Assembly: GCF_022539665.2 (NCBI RefSeq)
Contig: NC_081340.1
Location: 1,178,001 to 1,242,000, forward strand
Length of the DNA: 64,000 nucleotides
DNA from: Daphnia carinata
Lineage: Eukaryota > Arthropoda > Branchiopoda > Diplostraca > Daphniidae
Reading direction: 5' to 3'
The translations under genes and the position numbers were made by a program. The notes beneath the pieces were generated by a model. The model searched no databases, was not told the DNA's origin, and saw nothing but the letters and a program-made list of their open reading frames with translations. Shown here piece after piece: positions 36,393-46,528 of the stretch (its first letter is position 1; each line of letters starts with the position of its first letter).

Positions 36393-38016
36393 ATGCGAAT
36401 GAGCCGACCAAAAGGACCGCCCCAAAAACAAACATCTCATGTATCTCCATCTTATAGTTTTTTTCAGATACTCGTTTTAGCCACGATGTTCAGCGGAACC
36501 TTTGCGTTCAACGCCACGGTCTGCGATTGTGACAACGCCCTCCACAAGGGATTCCTCCAGTTCGACGACGAAGGCTGCAAACACAAAATCAGTTCAGCAG
36601 CACCCGTTCGAGTACACTACAACGTGTACTCTACACTACCCGTTACGCAGAGATTTCTAGGACATACGTGTGTTATGTGGAAAATGAGTAAAACAGTCTA
36701 TTGCGACTTCTTTCAATGGGACCACGTGCAAGAACATCGCACTCCTTTGGACGTCACTGCCGACGAATGTCGAAGATTACGCGATTCACGATTGTGCGAC
36801 AGACAGCCGATGAACAACCTGGGTTCCAATAAGTGGTCCTTAGAAACAACACCCCATGTGCAAGGAAGCTGGCTACAAACCAGCTCTGACTACCTGATCA
36901 ATTGCCGACTGGAAGAGGTAATTTTGGAGACCGAGTGTGTCAGATTGCGTCATCAGCTCGCCTTTAGGCGACATCCCCGCCTCCGCTAACGGATCACTAA
37001 TACACAACCTCGTGACAATCGTATGGGACGATTCGCTGAGGGAATCCCAAAAGTGCCAAGCAAAACAAGTAGAAGAAGGGGTGGCCCTGTTGTACCAAAC
37101 ATCCGACCCGAAAATTTTCCGAATTCGTGACTCCAGTAAACAATTGGACTTCGTGGTGAAGAATATCAGTGTCGGACTTTGCAAACCAGCAACGAACTAC
37201 TCCAACTACCGCCCAGTGTTAGGAATGGACCGCGTAGTAGCCTCCTGGATCCCCTTGAACAATTCAAAAAGTGAAGCAAAGCTAAACAACAAAAACTTAA
37301 CCATTCCGACAATGCTCCGCGCCGAGATAGACGCAGTGCCACACACACAATATATCCGGGATATTGCCGTAGAAATGTCAAACGGACTAGCAGAAGAAAT
37401 TCGAGCACTTCAGTGTCAGATTCGGGAAACAGCGCACAAAAACGCCATCGCCACGGCACAGTATAATGGTTGGCTAGCCGCCAGCTACTTGAATCTGCCG
37501 AAATGCACCAAACTCCAACCAACAGGCAAGAACTTCGCCGTTCTCCAATGCGCTACCCGAGAAGTAACATTTGTAACAACCATCACGGCCTGCGGACCTC
37601 AGCCAAAGGTAGAGAACTCCACCATCAATATAGAAGGATGGGAACTAACAGAGTAACGTTCTACTCAGCGCTTACGACGCCCCCCGCACATATCCTTCAT
37701 GGCCAGATTGGGGAGCTGGCTTAGGAATTTCGGATCCATTTCAGGCATAGGCATTGTCATGGCACTAGCTTTCCGTTTTTGCGGATTGGGATCCCTTCTG
37801 TCAAGATTCATCCCATGTTTGCCGTGCTTATCGACGTGCAACCCCTTTAATTGGTTAGCAACCGGGGCCACAAGAGAGACCGATCTAGAGTCTGGGGGCC
37901 ATGGAAACGCCAACAACACACCCTCAGCTCCGATAAATATCATCAACGTACCACCCGCAGTGCAGCATATCGAAGAACAAAAAAATAATAATAATAATAA
38001 AGGGTCAAATCTATAA
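36393..38016 (+). pseudogene. Gypsy env-like glycoprotein gene, broken
   Basis: Three consecutive open pieces: 36393-36989 (hydrophobic ILVLATMFSGTFA as a signal sequence, then a Cys-rich region with CDCDNALHKGF and GHTCVMWKMSKTVYCDFF), then 36937-37656 in the next frame, with NxT/NxS sites and CGPQPKVENS at the end, then after an in-frame TAA at 37654 a piece to 38016 with a membrane segment (ISGIGIVMALAFRFCGLG). The layout of signal peptide, Cys-rich ectodomain and membrane anchor is that of an envelope protein. The pattern C..W...K near residue 95 reminds me of class III glycoproteins of chuvirus-like elements, a weak inference. Breaks: frameshift near 36930 and the TAA. Confidence 0.7.
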
Positions 38017-38091
38017 CCTAAACCGGGGCAGGTGGCGCTAACTGCAGTAGTGCCCACCAGCCGCAGGTGGCGGTAGTAGACATTTTCCCTT

Positions 38092-38141
<50 letters not shown>

Positions 38142-39354
38142 AGAGAGTACTCCCCCTTTGGAAGACTCCCTGTTGGGTTTTTGAAGCTGTGGCGCCACCA
38201 GCGGCACTCCGCTGGCTGGAATTACTCCAAGCAACAACGCTTGCCCACTGAGAGGTAGCCTCAGTGTTATTTTGGCCCGCAACCTCCAACGCGCATCTTT
38301 CCCATACCCCCCGGCGGCGGGGAAGCAGAGGCGATTACACATCGTCAGTTTCGGTTTTCAGTTCAGAGCACTCTAGCGGCCGCCCAACCATGTTTCCATG
38401 GTCGCACCAGAGCACTCCTCCCCTCAGCACAGGTACCCGCAGGAACATTTGGCCGGGATTTGAACCCGGACCGGTTTTGTCACCAGAACCCATGTCAACT
38501 TGGGTGCCTTTGCATCTGGGACACTCCTCCAAATTCTGGAAACCTATGCCAGTCCAGTCTATTAATATTTACCTAGACAGGCCAATTATTATGATTTTTT
38601 TCTATTTCGTTCTTTCCGATTATCATGGTTGTCATGCTTTGGCCCATGTTTAAGCCCCCTAAAATGCGGTTTTTAGCCAATACTCCTCCCGCCATTGATT
38701 ATTATGGATACCTTCGGCTCTTCTTTATATTTTTTGCGTTCCCTTGTGGTCTGAGGTGCATTTTTTTGCATTTCTTTGTATAACTCTTTGAATTTCTCGC
38801 ATATTCTTGCATTTTTTTGCACTTGTTGCCTGATGCCTAAACCTACCCCCTACACCCAGGTCGACTAGGACCTACACCGACTCCGGCATACAGTACTACC
38901 GACCTAGCAGTAGTATTAGCAGCCATAACTTGAAATATCACGCCATAACAAACAATCAGTTTTTTTAAAAATCACAGTGTCATTTTGTGAAAGGGTAGTC
39001 TTGAACCCACCATCTCCACGCAACCTCCATTTCATGGTGTCCCGCCATTTTTGTTTTCTTAAAAATTCGTAATGTCGTTTTGTCGAAACTGAGTCTCGAA
39101 CCCACAACCCTCCCGCAGCTTATCTTCCGCCAGTTTGCTTTCATTTCCCACGATCAACCGTTTTTCCCTTTTTTCCTACGATCAACCCCTTCGTTGACCT
39201 TGGCCACCATCGTTATCCTTTTTCCCACAATCTATCACCTTTTTCACCATTGGTCAAACCCGAAACAATTCCCTCCTTGCCCCTACCTGCCGTGTTATTT
39301 AAGCTACAGCCTGACGTCAGCAGAATCAATGTATCTTCAACAGCAGGAAGAACC
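38017..39354. other. Non-coding region between env and the extra ORF
   Basis: It contains an A tract of about 47 bases at 38093-38140. A tRNA-type B-box word on the minus strand (GGGTTCAAATCCCGGCC, 38455-38471) lies further on, and two tandem segments of about 96 bp (from about 38962 and 39058) share AAAA(A)TT...GTCNTTTTGT and TC(T)TGAACCCAC or TCTCGAACCCAC, again tRNA T-arm-like. It looks like SINE-derived sequence inserted into or carried by the element. Confidence 0.5.
39288..39325 (+). promoter_or_regulatory. Possible internal promoter with CRE palindrome
   Basis: TTATTTAAGC at about 39294-39303 resembles a TATA element; CTGACGTCAGC at 39311-39321 contains the full cAMP-response palindrome TGACGTCA. 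Both precede the ATG at 39355. The function is inferred from position only. Confidence 0.3.
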
Positions 39355-40023
39355 ATGGCAAACGCTTACGACACCTGCCCTGTTTGCGGCCACAGCCACA
39401 CGGAAGAAACCTGCCCCTGGTGCCAACCCGCTGAAAATAATAAACCAACCGTCTCCTACCACCGCACTACCCTCGGCTGGCGTACACCCCAAAATTACCG
39501 GAACTGTTCGGGAGCCAGTTTCGTCTTCATCCGCTACCATGGCGAAGGAACCGAAGATGACGACCCTCAGCTTCCCATTGCCGGCCGGGACCTGCATACG
39601 GCAGCGTTGAACGACAGCATCGAGCGACACCGCAGCAAGAAAAGGTAGTTGGACGGAGCAGAAGAAGACCGGGCATCATGGCGTGTCGGAGTTACGCCAG
39701 GACATTTCGTCGCCGACGACGACGACCATCGCATCAGAGAATATATCCCCACCCAGTATTACGTAAACACCGGATTTCAGAAGGGGTACGACTACGGCGA
39801 CCACTTCCCGAGGTGCTCCACCCCGACGTTCGGAGACTACAGGCCCGAAGAACCCCTCGACGAAACCTTTTTGGCTCCACCAGTATCACCTGGTCCAGCG
39901 CAAGAAGAAAATTGGGCGCATAACGAAGTAGAGGTAATCAACATATCCGACTCTCCAAGTGAGACATCTGGATATCACTCCTACGACAGCGAGTCAACTC
40001 TACCCCTCGTCATTACATCGTGA
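39355..40023 (+). pseudogene. Accessory Cys-rich acidic ORF of the Gypsy element
   Basis: The ATG at 39355 (AACCATGG) opens MANAYDTCPVCGHSHTEE and then TCPWCQP, a CxxC...CxxC zinc-ribbon-like start. The frame stays open to TAG at 39646-39648 and then on in the same frame to 40023, ending in an acidic Ser-rich tail (EVEVINISDSPSETSGYHS). Read across the TAG it would be about 222 residues. No family is recognised. An ORF between env and the 3' LTR is unusual for Gypsy elements and recalls the regulatory genes of complex retroviruses in position only. Confidence 0.5.
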
Positions 40024-40056
40024 TTGCGGGACGCAATCTCCCACGGCCGTAAGATA

Positions 40057-40463
40057 TGTAAGGAACGGCCCGCCGCTACTGTTTCCCCTCACCGACCTTG
40101 GTTCCCACGGAGGGCTCTAACCTCCAAGAACCGGCCATGGCCCTTTTCGCACCTCTGTGTTAAATTTACACGGCAAAATACCCTACCCTTCCCGAAGTGT
40201 TAATCAAATTGACCTTCCACTTTCCTATAAAATGTTTTCCCTAAAACCCCGTAAAAGCAGTCAATCTTGAGAGTTGAAGTGAACCGGTACTCTGTACTAA
40301 GTGTGCGTGTTTAAATACAAACCTTGTTATTTTTTACCATTGTGTGTTGTGTTACTTCCCCGCCAGTCGCCGCTACTACCATGAGCCCACTGTAAGTAAA
40401 ACATACTCCTACCTATCTTTATTTTGTTTAGCTTGTCTCCACTATTTGTGGCCAAGCTTTACA
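40057..40463 (+). repeat. Gypsy element 3' LTR
   Basis: 407 bp. It differs from the 5' LTR by G/T near 40088, T/C near 40220 and a 2-bp deletion in the TTATTTTTTACC stretch. Confidence 0.93.
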
Positions 40464-40582
40464 ACATTAATTCGAATTCGTAAATGAAAATGTTTAAGTT
40501 GAATGTACTTTTAAAATGTGAATGAATTATCTTTTCTACCGATTGGTACCACCGAACTGGCTAACATTCCGCAGTAGATTAC

Positions 40583-40803
40583 GTACATGGAACCACAGCC
40601 ACCTAACGTACAATCTAAACAATATGTCGTAGAAAATGTGGGCTAACTTGTTGAACTGAAGTGTTTACCTGGGATATCTTGCACTCCAATGTATTTTGCT
40701 TTGGGATACTTTTGTTTCAATACCTCAACAAGTGATGCCTCTGCAGTTGGGATAACTCTCGGCTGATCTGTGTCTGAAAATCTAACAGCCTGATTTGATA
40801 AAC
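40583..40803 (-). pseudogene. BolA3-like gene fragment
   Basis: The exon 40803-40669 reads PTAEASLVEVLKQKYPKAKY and IGVQDIP, and joins in phase to a short exon from 40602 reading GGCGSMY. This matches the BolA core ([I/V]xDISGGCGxMYEI), and best the BolA3 branch, a mitochondrial iron-sulfur cluster assembly factor. After MY the similarity is lost (VIYC...), and the downstream half is absent; the Gypsy element lies 120 bp further on. Confidence 0.6.
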
Positions 40804-42452
40804 CTGTAACATCAAAATGTTAGACCTATGAAAAAGACATTCAAGAACGTTCTGAGGAACCTGAGATGATGGCGCATCAAGCGGTTGGCTGCTGATCTCA
40901 ACATCCCAACTGGCTGGAAAAAAATTTCGCAGAACTATACGCTAAGAAAAGTACTTAAGGCACCACAGAACTTTGGGAAAATTCCGGCAAAGTGTTTTGA
41001 TTTAATTATTTAACAGACAACGGCAGAAGGCACCAGCCAACTAAGAATTCTCTTTTTGCCGTTCGTTGGTTTGTTTACTTTCGTAACACGTTTCATCGTC
41101 TGCTTGAAGTCTAGATCGTTGCCAGATCCAAAAATAATGAAAATAATTTCCTCTAATTTTTAAAATCAAGGCGGGGTTCTATTAACTTTAATACACACAT
41201 TACCTAACTTGTTACTGTTGTTAGTACAATTCATGCCCACACGAAGCAGATTGAAAAGACGAGCCCGTATCTTTCAACTCTTTTTAAGACTACTTAATAG
41301 GCCGAAAAAATTCTAAACAGCCATTTCGTGAAACGAAAACATACAACGAACCTAAAAATGTAATAAAATCTAAAATTGAAGATGAAAAAATGTTTTGGTG
41401 TGGGTCCCGATTCGAACCATTGACTGGCGATCGTCTGGATGGACATAACATTGCAATTTACCGTAAATTATTGTTAATTATTAATAACATAATTACGTCG
41501 AAATGCTAATTTTCACATTTTGCTTTTTCCTTGTTTTATTTTATTTCTCAAATGCCGTTAATTTGCAAAAATGTGATCATCGACCGTAGACTCGCGCCCC
41601 AAGTTCAGGTTCCATGTCCCATGTTTCCATGTACATTACTTTAATCCCTCTAAGCCTCATCTAGGGTCATTGATGATCACCGGACGCCATAACCACTAGG
41701 CTATGGACGCCAAAATTAATGTACTTTCGACGGACTTTTAACGTTCCTTCCACAAAGTACTTTAATTTTGCAAAACCCGTTAGAACATTGTCAAATCCAT
41801 TTCATTGGTTTTCAAATGAGTTTTATTTGCCAATTTATAAAACAATATTGTTTTTTAAACAAATGAGAAAATAAACTTAATTTCACAACTGTTGTGGATT
41901 TTAGACTTGGTGCTAATAGTACATTTGTTTCTGTTTGTTGAACATTTTTCCAGGTTGACAGAATTTTGAAAAATAGCGGGGTTCCCGCCGTTGCCCCGAA
42001 AACCCGCCCCGCTTGAAAAGCATGCATGTTTTCCCCGAAACGACCGTGTTTTCGCGATGCCCCGCGGGTCAAGCTTGAATATTACATTGCCCCGAAACTA
42101 AAATAAAACAATTGAATTAAAGTGAAATTATCCGTCCTAAGGAAAAAGGAAAAAGGAGGTTGAAAACAAAGTCTGGCAGGACGCACCTTCCTCTTGATAA
42201 ACATTTAACACCAAAAATAGTTTTCGTTTATCGCCTTGGGTTTTAGAAGCAATCCGGCTATACGATACGAAAGTGGTTTCCGTTTTTACGCAAAGAGCAA
42301 CGGACAGGCTTTGCGGAAAAACGTACGAGCAAAACTTTTGTTTAATTTACACGGGTTATGCTGTGGAAATGCATCACTCAGATCAAAGAATCAAGACAAG
42401 GAAGCTGTAGATAATAATGATGTTGGCAGACTATTAATACTTGTAAGCTTAA
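40804..42452. other. Intergenic DNA with tRNA-like SINE pieces
   Basis: Minus strand: GGTTCGAATCGGGACCC at 41405-41421 is a B-box-type word, and CATAGCCTAGTGGTTATGG at 41685-41703 is an A-box-type word. They are too far apart for one tRNA, so they look like heads of decayed SINEs. No protein gene is seen. Confidence 0.45.
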
Positions 42453-42525
42453 TCAATACAGCGGGACTCGAACCCGCAATCCTCGGCTTAGGAGGCCGAT
42501 GCCTTATCCATTAGGCCACAGAAGC
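42453..42525 (-). tRNA. tRNA-Arg(CCU)-like gene, probable pseudogene
   Basis: The minus strand has a complete D arm (GCCTAATGGATAAGGC), an anticodon arm TCGGC-CTCCTAA-GCCGA with anticodon CCT, and a T arm GCGGG-TTCGAGT-CCCGC. The 5' acceptor strand GCTTCTG does not pair with the 3' strand TGTATTG, so the acceptor stem is not formed. It is probably non-functional or retroposed. Confidence 0.75.
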
Positions 42526-42792
42526 TGTAAAATTATACCTGCCTTCCAATTTGCAAACCGCCAATTTTTCATTTGGATCAGGTCTGGGTTTATTTTTATT
42601 ATTGCCTTTATTCCACAAACTATCGCAAGAACCCAAGCGCAAATATGTCCGATTTCTTCTGGTTATATTAATACACTGGCGGATACATTTACAGAACCAC
42701 TTATTAGGTTAATATTTCTGTCTCCAGTTGCGCAGCTGGTTGGCGAATGAAACTTATACGACAGTAATTTCATTGTGTTTCGGGATTGAACG

Positions 42793-42841
42793 ATTCTCTA
42801 AGTAATGCCGAGGCCGCGAGTTCGATCCTCGCCTGGAGAAT
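42793..42841 (+). repeat. tRNA-like hairpin with T arm but no D or anticodon arm
   Basis: ATTCTCT pairs with GGAGAAT (42835-42841, one G-U), and GCGAG-TTCGATC-CTCGC forms a perfect T arm (42816-42832). About 16 nt separate the stem from the T arm. It is most likely a decayed tRNA 3' half. Confidence 0.4.
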
Positions 42842-42962
42842 GTGTTATCTTTAACCTGCCCGATCCCGACAGGTTTAATAAAATAGAGGAAAGTAATTGA
42901 AACTTCGTTTGCTAACCAACTGCAACACTCATCTTCACACATTCACAACGCAATTTTCACAA

Positions 42963-43880
42963 TTAATAGTACTTCGGAGACTCAGTGTAATAGTTGGGAG
43001 TTGCATACGTTGTCGTGTAATAAGCTGGAGCCTCGGTGTAGTACCTGGGGGGTGGGGGTGGCGTAAGTGGTAGGCCTAGTGTAGTATTTGGGAATAGTGC
43101 TTTGGTGGCTCGCTGTAGTAGCTAGGAGTGGCAGGTGTTGTTGTGTAGTATGTTGGAGCTTCAGTGTAATAACTTGGTGCCGCGTACGTTGTGGTGTAGT
43201 ACTCGGGAGCCTTTGTAGTGTAGTATTGTGGACCCTCCGTCTTGTAATACATGCGAGCCTCAGTATAGTAAGCTGGGGCAGCGTGTGTGGTAGGCGGAGA
43301 AGCGTAGCTTGTCGTGTAATAGTCAGAGGCGTATAGTAGGTGGGAGCTACGGTGTAGTAACTTGGAGTGGCATATGTTGTTGTGTAATACACTGGCGCTT
43401 CTGTGTAATAGCTCGGTGCGGAGTAGTATTTCAAGGCCTCCGTATAGTAAGTCGGAGCTGCATACGTAGTGGTGTAGTATTCAGGTGCCTTATTGCTGTA
43501 ATACTTGGGCGCATCGGTGTAGTAAGTGCGGGTCACATATGTTGTGGTGTAGTACTCGGCCGCCTTCGTAGCGTAATACGACGCAGCAGTGGTTGTCTGG
43601 TATGAATAACTACCGTATCCACAAGATGAACCCATCGGCACACTTAAGGTCGATCTAGTCATCAGAAGACGACAGCTAGTAGCAGCATAATGCCATCATA
43701 ATTTGACGAAAAAAAAACAAATGTTAATTTTCATAATTCCATCATGACATTGAAATACTTAAAACGACAATAAAGAATCATTTCACCTCGTTCAAACATA
43801 AATTTAATCAAAAATTGCATCATCACATTAACTAAAATCATTAAACAAGTTGAAGTGTGTACGTTACCCATGATTGTAGG
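42963..43880 (-). pseudogene. YYT-repeat cuticle/adhesive-type protein gene
   Basis: Repeats of 13-17 residues such as KAPEYYTTTYAAPTYYTEA run from about 43620 to the stop TAA at 42965-42963. The frame changes near 43325 and again near 43080, so no single frame carries all of them. Upstream, MLLLAVVF (near 43690) and an ATGG|GTAACG near 43875 could be the signal and first exon, but TGA interrupts between them. Tyr/Thr/Pro/Lys composition fits a secreted structural or adhesive protein; a related fragment lies at 22.8-23.05 kb. Confidence 0.6.
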
Positions 43881-43984
43881 TTGGAACTGGAAGACACTAT
43901 ATGAATTCAGCTATTGGTATTTGAAAGACTACTAAGTACTTGAAAGACTATACGTACTAGTTTTGGTGGTCGGTTTTTTGGTAG

Positions 43985-45123
43985 TTACTGGATAGTCGTC
44001 GGTTTTTTGGTCGTTGTAGATTTTTTAGTGGTCGTTGGTTTTTTTATCGTTGACGGTTTTTTGGTAGTAGTGGGTTTTTTGGTAGTTGTGGGTTCCGTCG
44101 GTGGTTCTGTCGGCGGTTCCGTTGGTGCAACCGTAGGGGAGTCCGTAATAGGCTCCCCGTCGTCCGTTGGAAGAGTGACAAATTGGATTTCTGTCACTGG
44201 TTCACCTCAACACCAGTAATGTGACGTCATTCATCTGCAAATTAACGGGAAATTTAATGAACACGATAGTCCATTAAACAAAAAATGATGAGTAGATCAC
44301 CTGGGAGTCGAAAGTATGTTTCGCAGACAGAAGAATCAAATTAATCGTTAAACATTTCGAATTGGATAATATAGTGGAAATATGTCCATTTTTTTTATGG
44401 CAAACTTGTAAGCGTGCTTCTAATACTATGCTAAACACTCAAACTTGCCGAAGGAAATTGAACGTCGCATTTCTATTTTGGCATTTAGCTTTAAATGATC
44501 GCAAATAAATGTTTCAAGTAGGAATCAGTTTTCTTTGGAAACGCTTACCTGAGTCGCATCGTCGTAAACTTCGTGCATCACAACTGACGATACTTGTCTG
44601 CTAACGGAGCCCTCCCCTCCACCAGAAATTGACAACGTGTTAAGATACACAACAAAGCCGGTAGCATAGGCTAAACTAAAATCAAAGTGGATCCACGCGA
44701 AGGGGAACCAGTAGTTCGAAAAAAACAAAACAAAAAAAAAAACAACAAGCATGCATTAGAAATTGAAGTTATTGCTGGAATATTTCCTCAATATGCATTG
44801 TAAAGGGTTTTCATCAGTTTACCCATACAGACAATGAGCCGCTGTCAGGATATGTTTTTCTCCAACCAAAGTTCCACCGCATACATCTCCATTCAAATCC
44901 AGACTGGCTTGGCAACGAAACAAATACATAAATAAATTTTAAAATTACATGACGGTGAACCGTATGGAAAAAAAAATATTAACATTTAACTGATTAAAAT
45001 AAAAAATTGCCATCAAAATAATACAGTTGCATTGCAGGCTATTAGCTTACCACGTGAGGGAATTCACCGGCGTCAGCGGGAGTTCCACCGACGATGTAAG
45101 CTATACGGTTGGCAAACCAGTCC
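43985..45123 (-). pseudogene. Trypsin-like serine protease, 5' half
   Basis: S1 protease exons on the minus strand: 45123-45051 (RIAYIVGGTPADAGEFPHV, the activation site), 44905-44823 (VCGGTLVGEKHILTAAHCLY with catalytic His), 44675-44549 (GFVVYLNTLSISGGGEGSVS and VVMHEVYDDATQ), 44234-43985 (NDVTLLVL with catalytic Asp, then after a frameshift VTEIQFVTLPTDDG and a Thr/Lys/Pro-rich tract of TTTKKPTTTKKP type). The exons with GWG and GDSGGP are missing downstream, where the YYT gene begins. A secreted digestive or immune protease would be the normal product. Confidence 0.75.
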
Positions 45124-45548
45124 CTATAGTCCAACGAAAATTATTGTGGGTTCCAAAAAACTAGGATTTCGAACAAACAAAATAAGTTTGAGCTTTTTTA
45201 AATGTTTCTACTTCATATAAAATACAAACAAAACATAAAAAAAAAAAAAATGTTGCGAATCGCGCACGTGTACTGTACATGTGCTGAAATTCTATTAGAC
45301 ATTCTCGTAACACGCAAACATACGCGTGAAGAACAAAACAAAGTGTGTGAAACCAGTAAATTGGAAGAACGCACATGTGTCTCCCTCCTGTCAGTTTGGC
45401 CACTTTCGCTGACGTAGATGTCAGACAGTATGCAGAAGCTACCTAAGTGCAATGGTTGGAAGTTTGGTTACATTTTCAGTAGAGTTTTAGATTTAGGACT
45501 TTGATAAGACGGGAGTGAGGGCGGAAAGAGAACGGGTAATTTTCTGTG

Positions 45549-45784
45549 TACGAGGCGCGGTTTTCGAAACACTTGGACATATGCGTTCGCGTTTCGGCTG
45601 TGTTTCTCAGAAACAAACGACGAGCGACGAATGGAGGCATCCAATGGTATTCGAGGAGTACGGGACAAGTTCCACCCAACCACTACCTTCTCGAAATTTC
45701 ATTGCATATTTTATTGGCTTAGTTATACTGTATCGGGGGTTCACGTAAGTCGTGTCTTCATCACTTTCCGGTCACGACAGGTAA
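45549..45784 (+). repeat. Dispersed 240-bp repeat, copy 1
   Basis: From TACGAGGCGCGGTT to CACGACAGGTAA, about 85-90 percent identical by eye to 56569-56825. It contains TTTCTCAGAAACAAACGACG and CTACCTTCTCGAAATTTCAT. There are no TIRs and no ORF; the family is unknown. Confidence 0.75.
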
Positions 45785-46528
45785 TTTGTATCTGAAATGG
45801 AAAACAAGGTAAATGGAACTTATTCATATAGGTACTGTATGAATAAGAAAAACATCTGTGGAACGAGTTCTTGCCCGAGTGCAATCAATGGGCATGTTGC
45901 AATCATGCTGCAATCACAACTATAATTAATAACCGTATCCTTGAATTGAATGATGGCAAAGCGATGTCTCATCATCAACTATAGCAAACGTGCATATATT
46001 TGTCTACAAGGGTTGCATAACCGAGCTGCAGCGGCAAGGTCAGTTCTTTTGCACATCATGTGTCCATCGATGCCGAACACTTTGGAGGGCCATTACAAGC
46101 ATTTTCACGCAGGGACATTCTGGCACTGTCATTGTAAAAAGCGTGCAAATAAATTTCAACAATCTTTGATACGATGTTTGGGCTGATTGCGGGTTTATTA
46201 CGTACAGTAGATACAGATACCAGCTGATGAAATATGCATCCTATTTGGGTACGGCAGTATAAACTGCCGATGGGCTTGCATTGTGAAACCTGAAATCCCC
46301 AAATTCGCCCACGAGTCATGGTTGGAAAAAAAATGCGTAAACAAAGGCAGCACTATTTAAAAGTACTCCATTATTTTTCGACGTTTTAGCGTAGAGAAAC
46401 AAAACACGGTAGTGAGGCTACTCGAAAAACAAAAACGAAAATCAAAAGCGGATTTTCCAAACAAGTTCAATGGAAACGCTGAAAGTCGTGCCTTAGAAAA
46501 TTTTATTGGCAAACGCCAACGAAAATAT
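45785..46528. other. Intergenic DNA
   Basis: Nothing recognised; short ORFs on both strands overlap without family pattern. Confidence 0.4.

Larger units (their letters stand above)
29663..40463 (+). mobile_element. Env-bearing Gypsy-type LTR retrotransposon, degraded
   Basis: LTRs of 409 and 407 bp with TGTAAGGAAC starts and AGCTTTACA ends, flanked by the 4-bp duplication ACAT (29659-29662 and 40464-40467). Order inside: gag, pol (protease, reverse transcriptase, RNase H, integrase: Gypsy order), env-like gene, about 1.2 kb of non-coding DNA, an extra Cys-rich ORF, 3' LTR. The LTRs differ by two substitutions and one 2-bp indel, so the insertion is young, yet pol and env contain several frame breaks. 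Confidence 0.93.

Noticed and set aside
38038-38342. ORFs with poly-Phe or poly-Lys
   Set aside because: Generated by the A47 tract; not coding.
42793-42841. Functional armless tRNA
   Set aside because: Such tRNAs are known from some animal mitochondria, not nuclear DNA; there is no anticodon arm, so a decayed tRNA piece is more likely.
44007-44219. Plus-strand hydrophobic VVVGFLVV ORFs (also 47049-47558)
   Set aside because: They are antisense translations of the Thr/Lys/Pro repeats of the proteases.
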